Below, in pieces: positions 35,336 to 44,801 of a stretch of 64,000 bases of DNA. The stretch is from Peribacillus muralis (lineage in GTDB: Bacteria > Bacillota > Bacilli > Bacillales > DSM-1321), in NCBI RefSeq assembly GCF_001439925.1, contig NZ_LMBV01000007.1, positions 163,563 to 227,562 of the forward strand, in the 5' to 3' direction. Below the pieces are notes generated by a model that saw nothing but the letters and a program-made list of their open reading frames with translations, had not been told where the DNA came from and did no database searches. Position 1 is the first letter of the stretch, and each line of letters begins with the position of its first letter. Both the position numbers and the translations under genes were made by a program.

Positions 35336-37144
35336 ATGAGAGATCGGCAAATTCATATTTTGGAAGAATTAAAACGCATGGGGGAATGGGTTTTAACTGG
35401 AGATTTAGCCTTGCGTGTAGGCTGTTCAGAGCGTACAGTTCGTACTGAATTGAAAACGCTTTCGGAAATGGAAGGAGTATCACTTGAGAGTGTACGCGGA
35501 AAAGGGATTCGACTTGTATATTGGAACCCTATTCCTACAAGAACGGGAGAGATTAGTCCAGAAGAGCGGGTTCGCAGAATGGAGATAGATTTGCTTCTTT
35601 CAAAATCAATGGAAAGTTCGGAATTAATGGAACGATATTTTATTAGCGAGTCGACATTAAGAAATGATTTACAGTATATGGAACGGCACCTGTCTGCCTA
35701 TCAGCAAATTCTAAAGCGCCGGCCTTTACGTGTTGAAGGGGTGGAGAGGCTGAGAAGAGTTGCCTTATTGAATCGTTTGAGGGGGCATGCAGTTTCGAAT
35801 TGGTTTGCTTATGAAGATATTTTGTTTGTTCGGCAGATGATTGATGAGCTACAACGAATTTTAGAACAGCCATTTTCCGATGTATCCTTTGAAAGACTCA
35901 ACTGGCAGTTATTAGTTCAGCTAAAAAGGCTTCGGATGTGTGGATTGATTCATCTGAGTGAACATGCAGTTGAAATTGCAAATGACACGGGTGTTTACAG
36001 GGAACTAAAAAAAATAGAAGCTAGATATCAAAACCAGCTTGCATTAAGGCTTCCATCATCCGAGAAAAATTACTTGATTCTATGTTTAGCAGCTGCACAG
36101 GACACACTTAGTGATCCCAGAGATAAACTACTTGAACGGCTTAAATCAGCCGTTCATAAGTTTGCCGTTTCAGTCCTTTCATCTATTTATGGCGGTGCAC
36201 TGAGAAAGGATATGTATGAAGGTCTGCTAATGCATTTCCGTTCTTTTGCCTATCAGTCATTGCTCGGTCAGTTTGCGGAAAATCCACTGTTGGATCAGAT
36301 CAAGAGTCGCTATGCTCCTACATATGCGGCTGTTTTACTACATGCTCCCTTATTGGAAGATATACTAGGAAGCCAACTGCCCGAGAGTGAAGCAGCTTAT
36401 TTAACGATTCATTTTCAAACCGTTCTTGAACGCAGTGTTAGAACGAATCAGCCTAGAGTATTAATTGCATGCTCTTTTGGAGTTGGTATGAGTCAATTAC
36501 TTGCAGCCAGGATTGAAACTCAATTTGGACAGTCGATTAAAATCATTGGATCTTGTAAAGTGAGGGAAATAAATGAGCGGTTTAAAAAAGAAGCACCAGA
36601 TGCCGTGATTTCTACCATTCCGCTTGAAAACAGCAACATCTTACACATTGTGATTACCCCCTTTTTAACTGAGGAGGATGTAAAAGGTATACGTGAGATG
36701 TTAGGAATGGATAGCAGTAAATCATTTGAGCTGCTCTCCACCCTTATCCACTCGGTGATTTTTTTAGATGAAGCTCTATCTCGGGAACGGGCACTTGCGA
36801 GAATGATGATTGCGGCTGAAATCGATGAAGACTATGCGGAAACGGTTTATCAGCGTGAACATGCAGGGTCAACTTCTATCGGAGCGGGGATTGCCATTCC
36901 TCATGGTAATCCGGAAAAAGCGAAGAAAAATCAAATTAATGTCTTGATACTGAAAAGACCTACATTATGGGGTACAGATGAAGTGAGAATTGTATTTTTA
37001 CTTCAATTCCGGAACCAGGATAATGTTTTGTTGAAAAAGCTCTTTGAAGAGATTGCAAAATTAAGTGAAGCTCCTGAACTTGTACATCAATTAACTCATA
37101 GTGAAACGGAAGTAGAATTTCGATCCGTTTTGTCACATTTTTAA
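35336..37144 (+). CDS. manR: PRD-containing transcriptional activator, ManR-like (BglG/DeoR-HTH type)
   Basis: 602-residue regulator of the PTS-controlled family. Order: two N-terminal HTH domains (residues 5-60 and about 85-130), two PRD domains (about 165-365), an EIIB-gat-like domain with ACSFGVGMSQLLAARIE (about 378-395), and an EIIA-fru-like domain with the phosphorylatable His in GIAIPHGNPE (about 525). Such proteins activate operons when phosphorylated by HPr and silenced by the cognate EII. It precedes the mannose-type PTS genes in the same direction, so it most likely controls them, as ManR does for manPA in B. subtilis. Confidence 0.88.
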   Translation: MRDRQIHILEELKRMGEWVLTGDLALRVGCSERTVRTELKTLSEMEGVSLESVRGKGIRLVYWNPIPTRTGEISPEERVRRMEIDLLLSKSMESSELMERYFISESTLRNDLQYMERHLSAYQQILKRRPLRVEGVERLRRVALLNRLRGHAVSNWFAYEDILFVRQMIDELQRILEQPFSDVSFERLNWQLLVQLKRLRMCGLIHLSEHAVEIANDTGVYRELKKIEARYQNQLALRLPSSEKNYLILCLAAAQDTLSDPRDKLLERLKSAVHKFAVSVLSSIYGGALRKDMYEGLLMHFRSFAYQSLLGQFAENPLLDQIKSRYAPTYAAVLLHAPLLEDILGSQLPESEAAYLTIHFQTVLERSVRTNQPRVLIACSFGVGMSQLLAARIETQFGQSIKIIGSCKVREINERFKKEAPDAVISTIPLENSNILHIVITPFLTEEDVKGIREMLGMDSSKSFELLSTLIHSVIFLDEALSRERALARMMIAAEIDEDYAETVYQREHAGSTSIGAGIAIPHGNPEKAKKNQINVLILKRPTLWGTDEVRIVFLLQFRNQDNVLLKKLFEEIAKLSEAPELVHQLTHSETEVEFRSVLSHF

Positions 37145-37259
37145 CACTTTGCCGTTACTAACGGTAAAAATGTAGCAGAAAGTGATTTCAATATGGGTTA
37201 ATCTATCAATATAGCAACTAATCAGCTACAAAGATAGAATCAAGAGAGGAGTTATTTCT

Positions 37260-38663
37260 ATGAAAATCGTCGCGATTACTGCATGCCCGACTGGTATTGC
37301 CCATACGTATATGGCGGCCGAAAAGTTGTCAAAGGCCGGGGCAGAAAATGGCCATGAAGTGAAGGTTGAAACACATGGGTCCATCGGGGTTGAAAATTCA
37401 TTAACCCAAGTTGAGATAGATGAAGCGGATGGTGTCATTATTGCTGCAGACAAGGAAGTGGATAAATCAAGATTTGCAGGAAAGAAAGTCGTGATTGTCC
37501 CCGTCATTGCAGCCATTAAAGATCCATTAGGATTAATTGAAAAAACGCAAGCTGCACCGGTATATGGTGCTTCGAAACAAGTGGAAGAAAAAGCGTATGC
37601 ATCTCAAAAGCGTGAAAGAAGCCTGTTCTATCGTGCCTTGATGAATGGTGTAAGTCATATGATTCCTTTTGTTGTAGTTGGAGGATTGCTAATTGCACTG
37701 GCACTGGCTCTCGGCGGAGAACCGACAGCAAATGGGTTGGTTATACCTAAGGATTCAGTATGGTTCAAAGTCAACATGATAGGCAGTGCTGCATTCACAT
37801 TCATGGCACCTATTTTAGCTGGATATATCGCTTATGCCATTGCTGACCGCCCTGGATTAACTCCAGGTATCATAGCAGGATATATAGCTGCGAACGGAAG
37901 TTTTTATAATTCCGAAGCAGGCGCAGGGTTCATCGGAGCGATCATAGCAGGTTTCATTGCAGGATATATCGCAAAATGGATTAAGTCCTGGAAAGTTCCG
38001 CAAATGATGCAGCCAATTATGCCAATTCTTATTATTCCGATCATAGCAACGATTATAGCCGGGGGATTATTCGTTTATGTTTTAGGTGCACCGATAGCGG
38101 GTGTTATGGAAGGGTTAACAAAGTTCCTGGAAGGGATGCAAGGATCTTCAAAAATCCTGCTCGGTCTCATATTAGGAGGAATGATTGCCTTTGATATGGG
38201 AGGTCCTGTCAATAAGGTTGCTTTCTTATTCGGGTCTGCCATGATTACGGCAGGGCAGCCGCATATTATGGGTGCCATTGCCGCAGCGATTTGTGTACCG
38301 CCGCTTGGAATGGGACTCGCAACGCTTCTTAAGAAAAACCGTTTTGAAAAAGAAGAGCAAGAGGCTGGAAAAGCTGCTTTAATGATGGGTCTAGTTGGAA
38401 TTACAGAAGGAGCGATCCCGTTCGCAGCGGCTGATCCTCTCCGTGTCATCCCAGCCAATATGGTTGGTTCAATGACCGCTGGAGCACTCGCTATGGTATG
38501 GGGAGTCACGAACAGCGTGCCACATGGTGGTCCTGTAGTAGCGGTACTAGGAGCAGTTGAGCAAGTTTTCTTCTTCTTCCTTGCTATCATCATTGGTGTC
38601 ATTGTAACAGCACTCACTGCTGTTACCTTAAAAAAACCTTTAACAACAATTAAAGCTAAATAA
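37260..38663 (+). CDS. manP: PTS EIIBC component, fructose superfamily (mannose type)
   Basis: Sugar permease and phosphotransferase subunit, 467 residues. EIIB-fru domain at 1-100 with phospho-Cys9 in ITACPTGIAHTYMAAE, then a linker and an EIIC-fru membrane domain (about 120-460, nine or ten segments, with GGPVNKVAFLFG and LGMGLATLL). B. subtilis ManP has B, C and A in one chain; here A is a separate downstream gene. Mannose is preferred as substrate because manA follows; fructose cannot be excluded. GAGAGGAG precedes ATG 37260. Confidence 0.88.
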   Translation: MKIVAITACPTGIAHTYMAAEKLSKAGAENGHEVKVETHGSIGVENSLTQVEIDEADGVIIAADKEVDKSRFAGKKVVIVPVIAAIKDPLGLIEKTQAAPVYGASKQVEEKAYASQKRERSLFYRALMNGVSHMIPFVVVGGLLIALALALGGEPTANGLVIPKDSVWFKVNMIGSAAFTFMAPILAGYIAYAIADRPGLTPGIIAGYIAANGSFYNSEAGAGFIGAIIAGFIAGYIAKWIKSWKVPQMMQPIMPILIIPIIATIIAGGLFVYVLGAPIAGVMEGLTKFLEGMQGSSKILLGLILGGMIAFDMGGPVNKVAFLFGSAMITAGQPHIMGAIAAAICVPPLGMGLATLLKKNRFEKEEQEAGKAALMMGLVGITEGAIPFAAADPLRVIPANMVGSMTAGALAMVWGVTNSVPHGGPVVAVLGAVEQVFFFFLAIIIGVIVTALTAVTLKKPLTTIKAK

Positions 38664-38686
38664 TACTATTAGGGAAGGTGTTTTTT

Positions 38687-39145
38687 ATGAAATTAACAGA
38701 TTATATGACAAAAGATATGATAATCTTAGATTTGAAAGCTAGCAGTCCGCAGCTTGCACTGCATCAATTAATTGACGTGATGGAGAGTGAGGGGCGAATT
38801 ACGAATAAAAGCGATTACTATAAAGCACTGGTGAACCGCGAAGCGCAAAGCTCGACTGCCATCGGATTTGAAGTCGCCATACCACATGGGAAAACGGATG
38901 CTGTCATTTTGCCATCCGTGGTATTTGCCAAAGCTCCGGAAGGCATTGAATGGGAGAGTCTTGATGGCGATCCAGTTAAGCTTGTCTTCATGATTGGTGT
39001 GCCAGAAGCAGCAGCAGGAAACGAACACTTGCGTATCCTCGCCCTGCTAAGCCGCCGTTTGATTGATGACAGCTTTAGAGATGGCTTAAAAGAAGCCGTG
39101 ACGGTAGATGAAATCTACGCTCAGCTTTCAACAGTCGAAGCGTAA
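38687..39145 (+). CDS. PTS EIIA component, fructose family
   Basis: Cytosolic phosphocarrier of 152 residues with the active-site His67 in FEVAIPHGKTD. It accepts phosphate from HPr and passes it to the EIIB domain of the preceding protein. ATG 38687 follows GGGAAGGTG. It corresponds to the C-terminal A domain of B. subtilis ManP split off as its own gene. Confidence 0.92.
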   Translation: MKLTDYMTKDMIILDLKASSPQLALHQLIDVMESEGRITNKSDYYKALVNREAQSSTAIGFEVAIPHGKTDAVILPSVVFAKAPEGIEWESLDGDPVKLVFMIGVPEAAAGNEHLRILALLSRRLIDDSFRDGLKEAVTVDEIYAQLSTVEA

Positions 39146-39152
39146 TGATAGC

Positions 39153-39186
39153 AAAAAGGAAGCAGGGAATTTTCGTCTTCCTTTTT
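39153..39186 (+). terminator. Hairpin between EIIA and manA
   Basis: AAAAAGGAAG and CTTCCTTTTT flank a 14-nt loop. The hairpin could end part of the transcript and lower manA expression relative to the PTS genes. Confidence 0.65.
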
Positions 39187-39224
39187 CTGTGATTGCTAAT
39201 ACATAAGCAAAGGGGAGCAAATAC

Positions 39225-40175
39225 ATGACCATTTTAAAACTTAAGCCAATTTTTCAAGAAAGAATTTGGGGAGGAAGAAAGCTCGAAACGGATTTCAATT
39301 ACTCGATTCCGAAAGGCCCGATTGGTGAATGCTGGGGAATATCCGCTCATCATCACGGAGAAAGTGTCGTTGAAGAGGGCGAGTTTAAAGGAGAAGTCTT
39401 ATCTGCATTATGGAGAAACCATCGCAGCAAGCTATTTGGCGACTATAAAATGGAAGAATTCCCCTTGCTTATTAAAATCCTCGATGCAAACGATGATTTA
39501 TCCGTCCAAGTTCATCCTAATGATGAACAGGCTACAGAATTAGAAGGCGAACCGTATGGAAAAACAGAATGCTGGTATGTCATTGACGCAGAACCTGGTT
39601 CAGAAATCATCCTTGGTCACAAAGCGCAAACAAAAGAAGAAATGGTGAAGCTGACATCGGAAGAAAGATGGGACGACCTTCTGCAAAAACAGCCTGTAAA
39701 GCGCGGAGATTTCATATTTGTAAAAAGCGGGACCGTTCATGCAATCGGGAAAGGCATCGTCATCTTAGAAACCCAACAATCTTCTGATACAACCTATCGG
39801 GTATATGATTATGACAGAACGGATTCAGAAGGGAATAAACGTGAACTGCATCTCGAAAAAGCACTACAGGTAACGACCGTACCTGATTCTCAGACAATTC
39901 ATGCATCACAAACAGTAACGGCTGCCGGAGGGGAAAAAACATTCCTTATCGAAGTTCCTGAATTCTCTGTCGTTCATCATAAAATATCAGGAACGGGATA
40001 TCGGATAGCAGGGAGAGATACCTTTCAATTAATCAGCATCATTGAAGGAAATGGAAAGATCGAATCCGAGAGTGAAGTGATGGAAGTGAAAAAAGGAGAC
40101 CACTTGATCATGACGCGGGAACTGAAGGAATTGATTGCTTCTGGTGAAATGGAATGGATTACGAGTTTTATATAA
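39225..40175 (+). CDS. manA: Mannose-6-phosphate isomerase, class I
   Basis: Zinc-dependent isomerase (316 residues) converting mannose 6-phosphate to fructose 6-phosphate. Signature parts are IFQERIWGGRKLE, the zinc site QVHPNDEQATELEGEPYGKTECWYV and the FVKSGTVHAIGKGIVILETQQSSDTTYR block. It is the cytosolic step after import by the mannose PTS, and it could also serve mannose phosphates from the neighbouring gmu-like operon, which has no gmuF of its own. Confidence 0.95.
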   Translation: MTILKLKPIFQERIWGGRKLETDFNYSIPKGPIGECWGISAHHHGESVVEEGEFKGEVLSALWRNHRSKLFGDYKMEEFPLLIKILDANDDLSVQVHPNDEQATELEGEPYGKTECWYVIDAEPGSEIILGHKAQTKEEMVKLTSEERWDDLLQKQPVKRGDFIFVKSGTVHAIGKGIVILETQQSSDTTYRVYDYDRTDSEGNKRELHLEKALQVTTVPDSQTIHASQTVTAAGGEKTFLIEVPEFSVVHHKISGTGYRIAGRDTFQLISIIEGNGKIESESEVMEVKKGDHLIMTRELKELIASGEMEWITSFI

Positions 40176-40179
40176 GCAA

Positions 40180-40216
40180 AAAACCACTTGAGTGAAAGCT
40201 TGAGTGGTTTTTTTTT
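40180..40216 (+). terminator. Rho-independent terminator after manA
   Basis: CCACTTGAG pairs with CTTGAGTGG (two G-T pairs), followed by eight or more T residues. Confidence 0.85.
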
Positions 40217-40281
40217 GCGAAACATTCAAACGATAGATCCAGAAACTAAAGACTTTTAAAAAAACTGAATATTATTTTAAT

Positions 40282-40299
40282 TAAATGTCTAGACATTTA
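40282..40299. promoter_or_regulatory. Palindromic operator for the GntR/HutC-type repressor GmuR
   Basis: TAAATGTCTAGACATTTA is a perfect 18-bp palindrome whose centre GTCTAGAC fits the HutC-subfamily pattern GTnTAnAC. It lies 77 nt before gmuB, and a HutC-type regulator is encoded in the same operon. Confidence 0.78.
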
Positions 40300-40323
40300 G
40301 AAAAAAATGATCATAATAATAAA

Positions 40324-40336
40324 TGTAAACGTTTTA
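40324..40336 (+). promoter_or_regulatory. cre-like site upstream of gmuB
   Basis: TGTAAACGTTTTA agrees with the cre core TGWAARCGYTWW. It sits 40 nt before the gmuB start, so CcpA repression is likely. Confidence 0.65.
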
Positions 40337-40375
40337 GATTTTTGTTAAAAAAATACAAAAGGGGCTGTAATAATT

Positions 40376-40687
40376 ATGAAACGAATTTTACTTGCATGTA
40401 GTTCTGGGATGTCTACGAGTCTATTAGTGACAAAAATGGAGCAGCACGCACAATCGATCGGGGATGTTGCAAAAATTTGGGCAGTTGGCCAGGATAAAGC
40501 GAAGAAAGAAATGGCTGATGCAGATGTGGTGTTAATCGGACCGCAAATGAGTTTCCTTAAGGGAGAATTTCAAAAAGAGGCATCTAAATACAATATCCAA
40601 GTAGACGTAATCGATATGATGGCTTATGGATTGGCAGATGGAAAAAAAGCGTATGATCAAGCTCTTTCTTTGATAGGTAATAAATAA
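40376..40687 (+). CDS. gmuB: PTS EIIB, lactose/cellobiose family (GmuB)
   Basis: Phosphotransferase subunit of 103 residues with phospho-Cys8 in LLACSSGMSTSLL. It passes phosphate to the incoming oligosaccharide bound by GmuC. First gene of an operon whose order B-A-C-D-R-E equals B. subtilis gmuBACDRE for glucomannan oligosaccharides. The stop overlaps the start of gmuA by 1 nt. Confidence 0.92.
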   Translation: MKRILLACSSGMSTSLLVTKMEQHAQSIGDVAKIWAVGQDKAKKEMADADVVLIGPQMSFLKGEFQKEASKYNIQVDVIDMMAYGLADGKKAYDQALSLIGNK

Positions 40688-41019
40688 TGGAGCAAGTAAA
40701 GCTGGAAGATCTCACGAGCGAACAAATTAATTTTCAATTGATATTATACAGTGGCAATGCCCGCAGTAAGGTGATTCAATCACTACGTGAATATCGCGAG
40801 GGGAATGTGGCAGAGTCAGAATCATTGCTTGCACAGGCCGAACAAGATTTAGCCATTGCCCACAACGTTCATTTCCAATTGGTTCAAAAAGAAGCGCAAG
40901 GTGAAAAGGTGGAATTTTCGATGCTGTTCATGCATTCTGAAGACCATCTCATGTCCACGTTAACAATGAAGGAATTAGTGAAAGAGTTATTGGAGATTTT
41001 TAAAGCAAAAAATATCTAA
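40687..41019 (+). CDS. gmuA: PTS EIIA, lactose/cellobiose family (GmuA)
   Basis: Trimeric helical-bundle phosphocarrier of 110 residues. The family motif with the phosphorylated histidine and its neighbour is seen in MLFMHSEDHLMS, preceded by HFQLVQKEAQGE. Starts in the stop codon of gmuB. Confidence 0.92.
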   Translation: MEQVKLEDLTSEQINFQLILYSGNARSKVIQSLREYREGNVAESESLLAQAEQDLAIAHNVHFQLVQKEAQGEKVEFSMLFMHSEDHLMSTLTMKELVKELLEIFKAKNI

Positions 41020-41049
41020 TCATTCATCTTTAATGGACGGGGGTCTACT

Positions 41050-42351
41050 ATGTTTGAAAAGCTGAGTCAATTTCTCATTCCACTAGCTGGGAAGCTGAAT
41101 AACAATCGCTATTTAGCGGTTTTACGAGACGCATTTATGTTAGCGTTTCCACTTACGATTTTCGGTTCGATTTTTGTCGTCTTAACCAATCTGCCATTTC
41201 TAAACAAATTGTTAAGTGACGATTCCGTCATGACCCTACAATCTTCATTCGCGATTGCTTCGCAGGCAACCATGGGTATTCTTTCGGTGTTCGTAGTTTT
41301 CGGTATCGGCTATTACCTGTCAAAGAGCTATGATGTTGAAGCTGTGTTTGGAGGCGTTATTGCGCTTGCTTCCTTTCTGATCTTAACACCATTCGCGATT
41401 GAAGCTGAATCTGGAGAAGTGGTCGCTAATGTCATTCCACTTGATCGGCTAGGCGCCAAAGGAATGTTCCTCGGGATGATCACAGCTTTCATTGCCGGTG
41501 AAATTTATCGGAAAATCGTTCAAAGAGATATAACCATTAAGATGCCTGCAGGTGTACCGCCGGCTGTTGCAAAATCATTTGCTGCACTACTACCGGCCTT
41601 AATCACGTTAACGGTTTTCTTAGCGGTAAATGTAATCGTTACACTAGGTTTCAATACTAATTTACATGACTTTATTTATGATGTGATTCAGGCGCCGCTA
41701 GTTGGTCTTGGAAGTGGAATTATCCCGACTTTAATCGCTGTATTCTTCATACAGGTTTTATGGTTCTTCGGGTTACATGGCCAAATCATCATCAACTCTG
41801 TTATGGATCCCATCTGGGCAACTCTTGCTCTGGAAAACTTAGAAGCTTTCAGAGAAAAAGCTGAGTTACCGAATATCGTTTCTAAACCGTTCATTGAGGT
41901 ATTTACTGTAGGAATGGGTGGTACAGGGATGACGTTGGCTGTAGTCATCGCCATCTTATGGTTCATGAAGAGTAAGCAAATGAAACAAGTAGGAAAGCTT
42001 GGTGTAGGACCGGGTATCTTTAACGTGAATGAACCGATTATTTTTGGGCTTCCGATTGTGATGAATCCAATCGTTGTCATTCCTTGGATCATTGCGCCAA
42101 TGGTGGTAACAGGATTTACATATTTCACAATGGCAACTGGAATCGTCCCGCGGCCTACAGGAGTTACAGTGCCATGGACCGTTCCAATCGGGATAAGCGG
42201 CTATCTTGCCACCAATAGCTTCAGGGGCTCCTTATTGCAAATCGTTAATTTATTGATCGTATTCGTAATATGGTTTCCGTTCCTTAAAGCATTGGATAAA
42301 ACGAATGTAAAAAAAGAAAGAGAAGCGGAAAATCAAAACAAAGCCTCATAA
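41050..42351 (+). CDS. gmuC: PTS EIIC, lactose/cellobiose family (GmuC)
   Basis: Membrane permease of 433 residues with about ten hydrophobic segments, importing beta-linked disaccharides. Family signatures include NNRYLAVLRDAFMLAFPLTIFGS, LWFFGLHGQIIINSVMDPIW and NVNEPIIFGLPIVMNP, whose NEP is typical of sugar-binding EIIC-lac proteins. GGACGGGGG precedes ATG 41050. Confidence 0.93.
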   Translation: MFEKLSQFLIPLAGKLNNNRYLAVLRDAFMLAFPLTIFGSIFVVLTNLPFLNKLLSDDSVMTLQSSFAIASQATMGILSVFVVFGIGYYLSKSYDVEAVFGGVIALASFLILTPFAIEAESGEVVANVIPLDRLGAKGMFLGMITAFIAGEIYRKIVQRDITIKMPAGVPPAVAKSFAALLPALITLTVFLAVNVIVTLGFNTNLHDFIYDVIQAPLVGLGSGIIPTLIAVFFIQVLWFFGLHGQIIINSVMDPIWATLALENLEAFREKAELPNIVSKPFIEVFTVGMGGTGMTLAVVIAILWFMKSKQMKQVGKLGVGPGIFNVNEPIIFGLPIVMNPIVVIPWIIAPMVVTGFTYFTMATGIVPRPTGVTVPWTVPIGISGYLATNSFRGSLLQIVNLLIVFVIWFPFLKALDKTNVKKEREAENQNKAS

Positions 42352-42441
42352 ACACCAAGGCAGGCAAATGAAAAAAACATTAAACAAGGTTCAGGTAGAC
42401 CATACTTGTATCCAATTTAAAAGAATAGGGGAAAATTAAGT

Positions 42442-43857
42442 ATGAAAACGATAGAAGAAACGACTGAAACTGTACAATACCATTTTCCAGAAGGTTTTTG
42501 GTGGGGCTCATCTGCTTCGGCCACTCAAACGGAAGGTGCAGCAGATATAGACGGAAAAGGCAAAAACATTTGGGATCACTGGTATGAAGTTGAGCCAAAT
42601 CGTTTTTTCAACGGCGTCGGACCTCAGAATACTTCTCAGTTTTACTATAAATATAAAGAAGATATAAAGTTAATGAAGGAAATTGGTCATAACTCTTTCC
42701 GGTTATCGATTTCATGGTCACGTATGTTCCCGAAAGGAAAAGGGGAAGTGAACCCGAAAGCAGTGGATTTTTATAATTCGGTCATTGATGAAATGGTAGA
42801 AACAGGCATAGAACCATTCGTCAATTTATACCACTTTGATATGCCTATGGCCCTGCAGGAAATCGGAGGGTGGGAAAACAGGGACACCGTCGATGCGTTT
42901 GAATTCTATGCTGCGACTTGCTTCCAATTGTTCGGAGATCGTGTTGCAAAGTGGTTCACGCATAATGAACCTATTGTCCCGGTAGAGGGTGGATATTTAT
43001 ATAATTTTCATTATCCGAATATCGTCGATTTTAAAAAAGCGGTACAAGTTGGTTACCATACGATTTTATCCAGCGCAAAAGCGATCAAAAAGTATAGGGA
43101 CATGAATATGGATGGCAAAATCGGGATTATATTGAACTTGACGCCATCATACCCGCGAAGCCAGAATCCAGCCGATTTAAAAGCATCAAAGATTGCCGAT
43201 GCCTTTTTCAACCGTTCTTTCCTAGATCCATCTGTGAAAGGGGAATTTCCATCAGATCTTGTTGCAATCTTAAAAACTGAAGGATTCATGCCCGCTATGG
43301 AAGCAGGCGATTTGGATATAATTCAGCAAAATACGGTCGATCTGTTAGGCATCAATTATTATCAGCCTCGCCGTGTTAAGGCAAAGGAACATGCCCGTAA
43401 CCTGGATGCTCCATTTTTGCCTGAACTGTATTTTGACAATTATGAAATGCCAGGAAGAAAAATGAATCATCACCGCGGCTGGGAAATATACGAAAAGGGC
43501 ATCTATGATATTTTAATGAATGTAAAAGAAAATTACGGGAATATTGAATGCTTCATTTCTGAAAATGGAATGGGAGTGGAAGGGGAGGAGCGCTTCCGTG
43601 ATGAAAATGGCATGATACAGGATGATTACCGAATCGAGTTCATTAGCGAACATTTGAAGTGGGCTCATAGAGCCATAAGCGAAGGTTCAAATGTAAAGGG
43701 GTATCATCTATGGACATTCATGGATAATTGGTCTTGGAGCAATGCTTACAAAAATCGTTATGGCTTCGTGTCAGTCGATTTGGATAATGATGCGCAAAGA
43801 ACAGTGAAAAAGAGCGGTTATTGGTTTAAAGAAGTGGCAAATCAGAACGGATTTTAA
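42442..43857 (+). CDS. gmuD: 6-phospho-beta-glucosidase, GH1 (GmuD)
   Basis: Cytosolic glycoside hydrolase family 1 enzyme of 471 residues. Acid/base Glu176 in THNEP and nucleophile Glu374 in ISENGMGVE are in place. The N-terminal FPEGFWWGSSASATQTEGA and C-terminal LWTFMDNWSWSNAYKNRYGFV are standard. It should hydrolyse phosphorylated disaccharides imported by GmuBAC; B. subtilis GmuD prefers cello- and manno-oligosaccharide phosphates. A small leader region of 90 nt separates it from gmuC. Confidence 0.93.
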   Translation: MKTIEETTETVQYHFPEGFWWGSSASATQTEGAADIDGKGKNIWDHWYEVEPNRFFNGVGPQNTSQFYYKYKEDIKLMKEIGHNSFRLSISWSRMFPKGKGEVNPKAVDFYNSVIDEMVETGIEPFVNLYHFDMPMALQEIGGWENRDTVDAFEFYAATCFQLFGDRVAKWFTHNEPIVPVEGGYLYNFHYPNIVDFKKAVQVGYHTILSSAKAIKKYRDMNMDGKIGIILNLTPSYPRSQNPADLKASKIADAFFNRSFLDPSVKGEFPSDLVAILKTEGFMPAMEAGDLDIIQQNTVDLLGINYYQPRRVKAKEHARNLDAPFLPELYFDNYEMPGRKMNHHRGWEIYEKGIYDILMNVKENYGNIECFISENGMGVEGEERFRDENGMIQDDYRIEFISEHLKWAHRAISEGSNVKGYHLWTFMDNWSWSNAYKNRYGFVSVDLDNDAQRTVKKSGYWFKEVANQNGF

Positions 43858-44062
43858 AAAAATGGGGCCTGACTTTGCAACCTGTCCTAGGCACATGATG
43901 CATGTGGATTTGGCAGCATTTGTCTGCCCCTTTCCTGCTTGAAATAGAAGAAGAATGAACTTTCAGAAAATCGTTTCTTTACAGTATAACCCGGTTATCT
44001 TAAAATGGAAAAAGCGGATGAAGTAAACTGTCTCGTGTTTTTGTTAGTAGGAGCGAATAAAA

Positions 44063-44776
44063 ATGAACAAATATGAAAAAATCTCTATTGAAATCAGAAA
44101 GAGGATCAAGCAAGGTTTTTATCGGACAGACCAGCCTATTCCTGATGAAATCACGCTTGCAAAAGAATTCGTATGCAGCCGGATGACAATGAAAAGAGGA
44201 CTGGATATTCTCGTGGAGGAAGGGCTGCTTCTTAGAAAACGGGGGCATGGAACATTCATCGTTCAATCACCTGTAAATGACGAGAAGGTGAATGTCATCA
44301 GTGAAGAGACTCTCGGGTTGTCTAATGTGCTTCCGAACAGAAAAGTTTCAAGCACACTTATCGCCTTTGATGTACAATTCCCTGAAAAGGAAGTGGCCGA
44401 TCAGCTTGCCATTAGCGAAGATACACCGGTTTATCATATTATCAGACTTAGAAATGTAGATAATGAGCCATATGTCATTGAGAAGACTTATATGCCGGTA
44501 TCAATCATTCCAGGAATAACAGAAAAAGTATTACTAGCATCCATTTATAATTACATACATGAAACACTAGAATTGAAGATTGGCGGTGCACATCGGAAAA
44601 TCAGAGCAGACAAACCGAATGAACTGGACCAAATTCATTTAGGATGTTTAACGGATGACCCGATATTGGAGGTTGAACAGGTCGGCTATTTAAACAATGG
44701 GCTGCCTTTTGAATATTCTTTTTCCAGACATCGTTATGATAAATTCGTTTTCACGACAGTTACCATACGCAAATAA
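44063..44776 (+). CDS. gmuR: GntR-family (HutC subfamily) repressor GmuR
   Basis: 237-residue regulator with an N-terminal GntR HTH (residues 3-68, including TLAKEFVCSRMTMKRGLDILVEEGLL) and a C-terminal UTRA ligand-binding domain. In B. subtilis GmuR represses the gmu operon until sugar phosphates bind. A HutC-type palindrome precedes gmuB, so autogenous control is likely. AGTAGGAGCG lies before ATG 44063; 205 nt after gmuD. Confidence 0.9.
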   Translation: MNKYEKISIEIRKRIKQGFYRTDQPIPDEITLAKEFVCSRMTMKRGLDILVEEGLLLRKRGHGTFIVQSPVNDEKVNVISEETLGLSNVLPNRKVSSTLIAFDVQFPEKEVADQLAISEDTPVYHIIRLRNVDNEPYVIEKTYMPVSIIPGITEKVLLASIYNYIHETLELKIGGAHRKIRADKPNELDQIHLGCLTDDPILEVEQVGYLNNGLPFEYSFSRHRYDKFVFTTVTIRK

Positions 44777-44801
44777 TACAAGTGAGGAGAGTGGAACCGT
44801 G

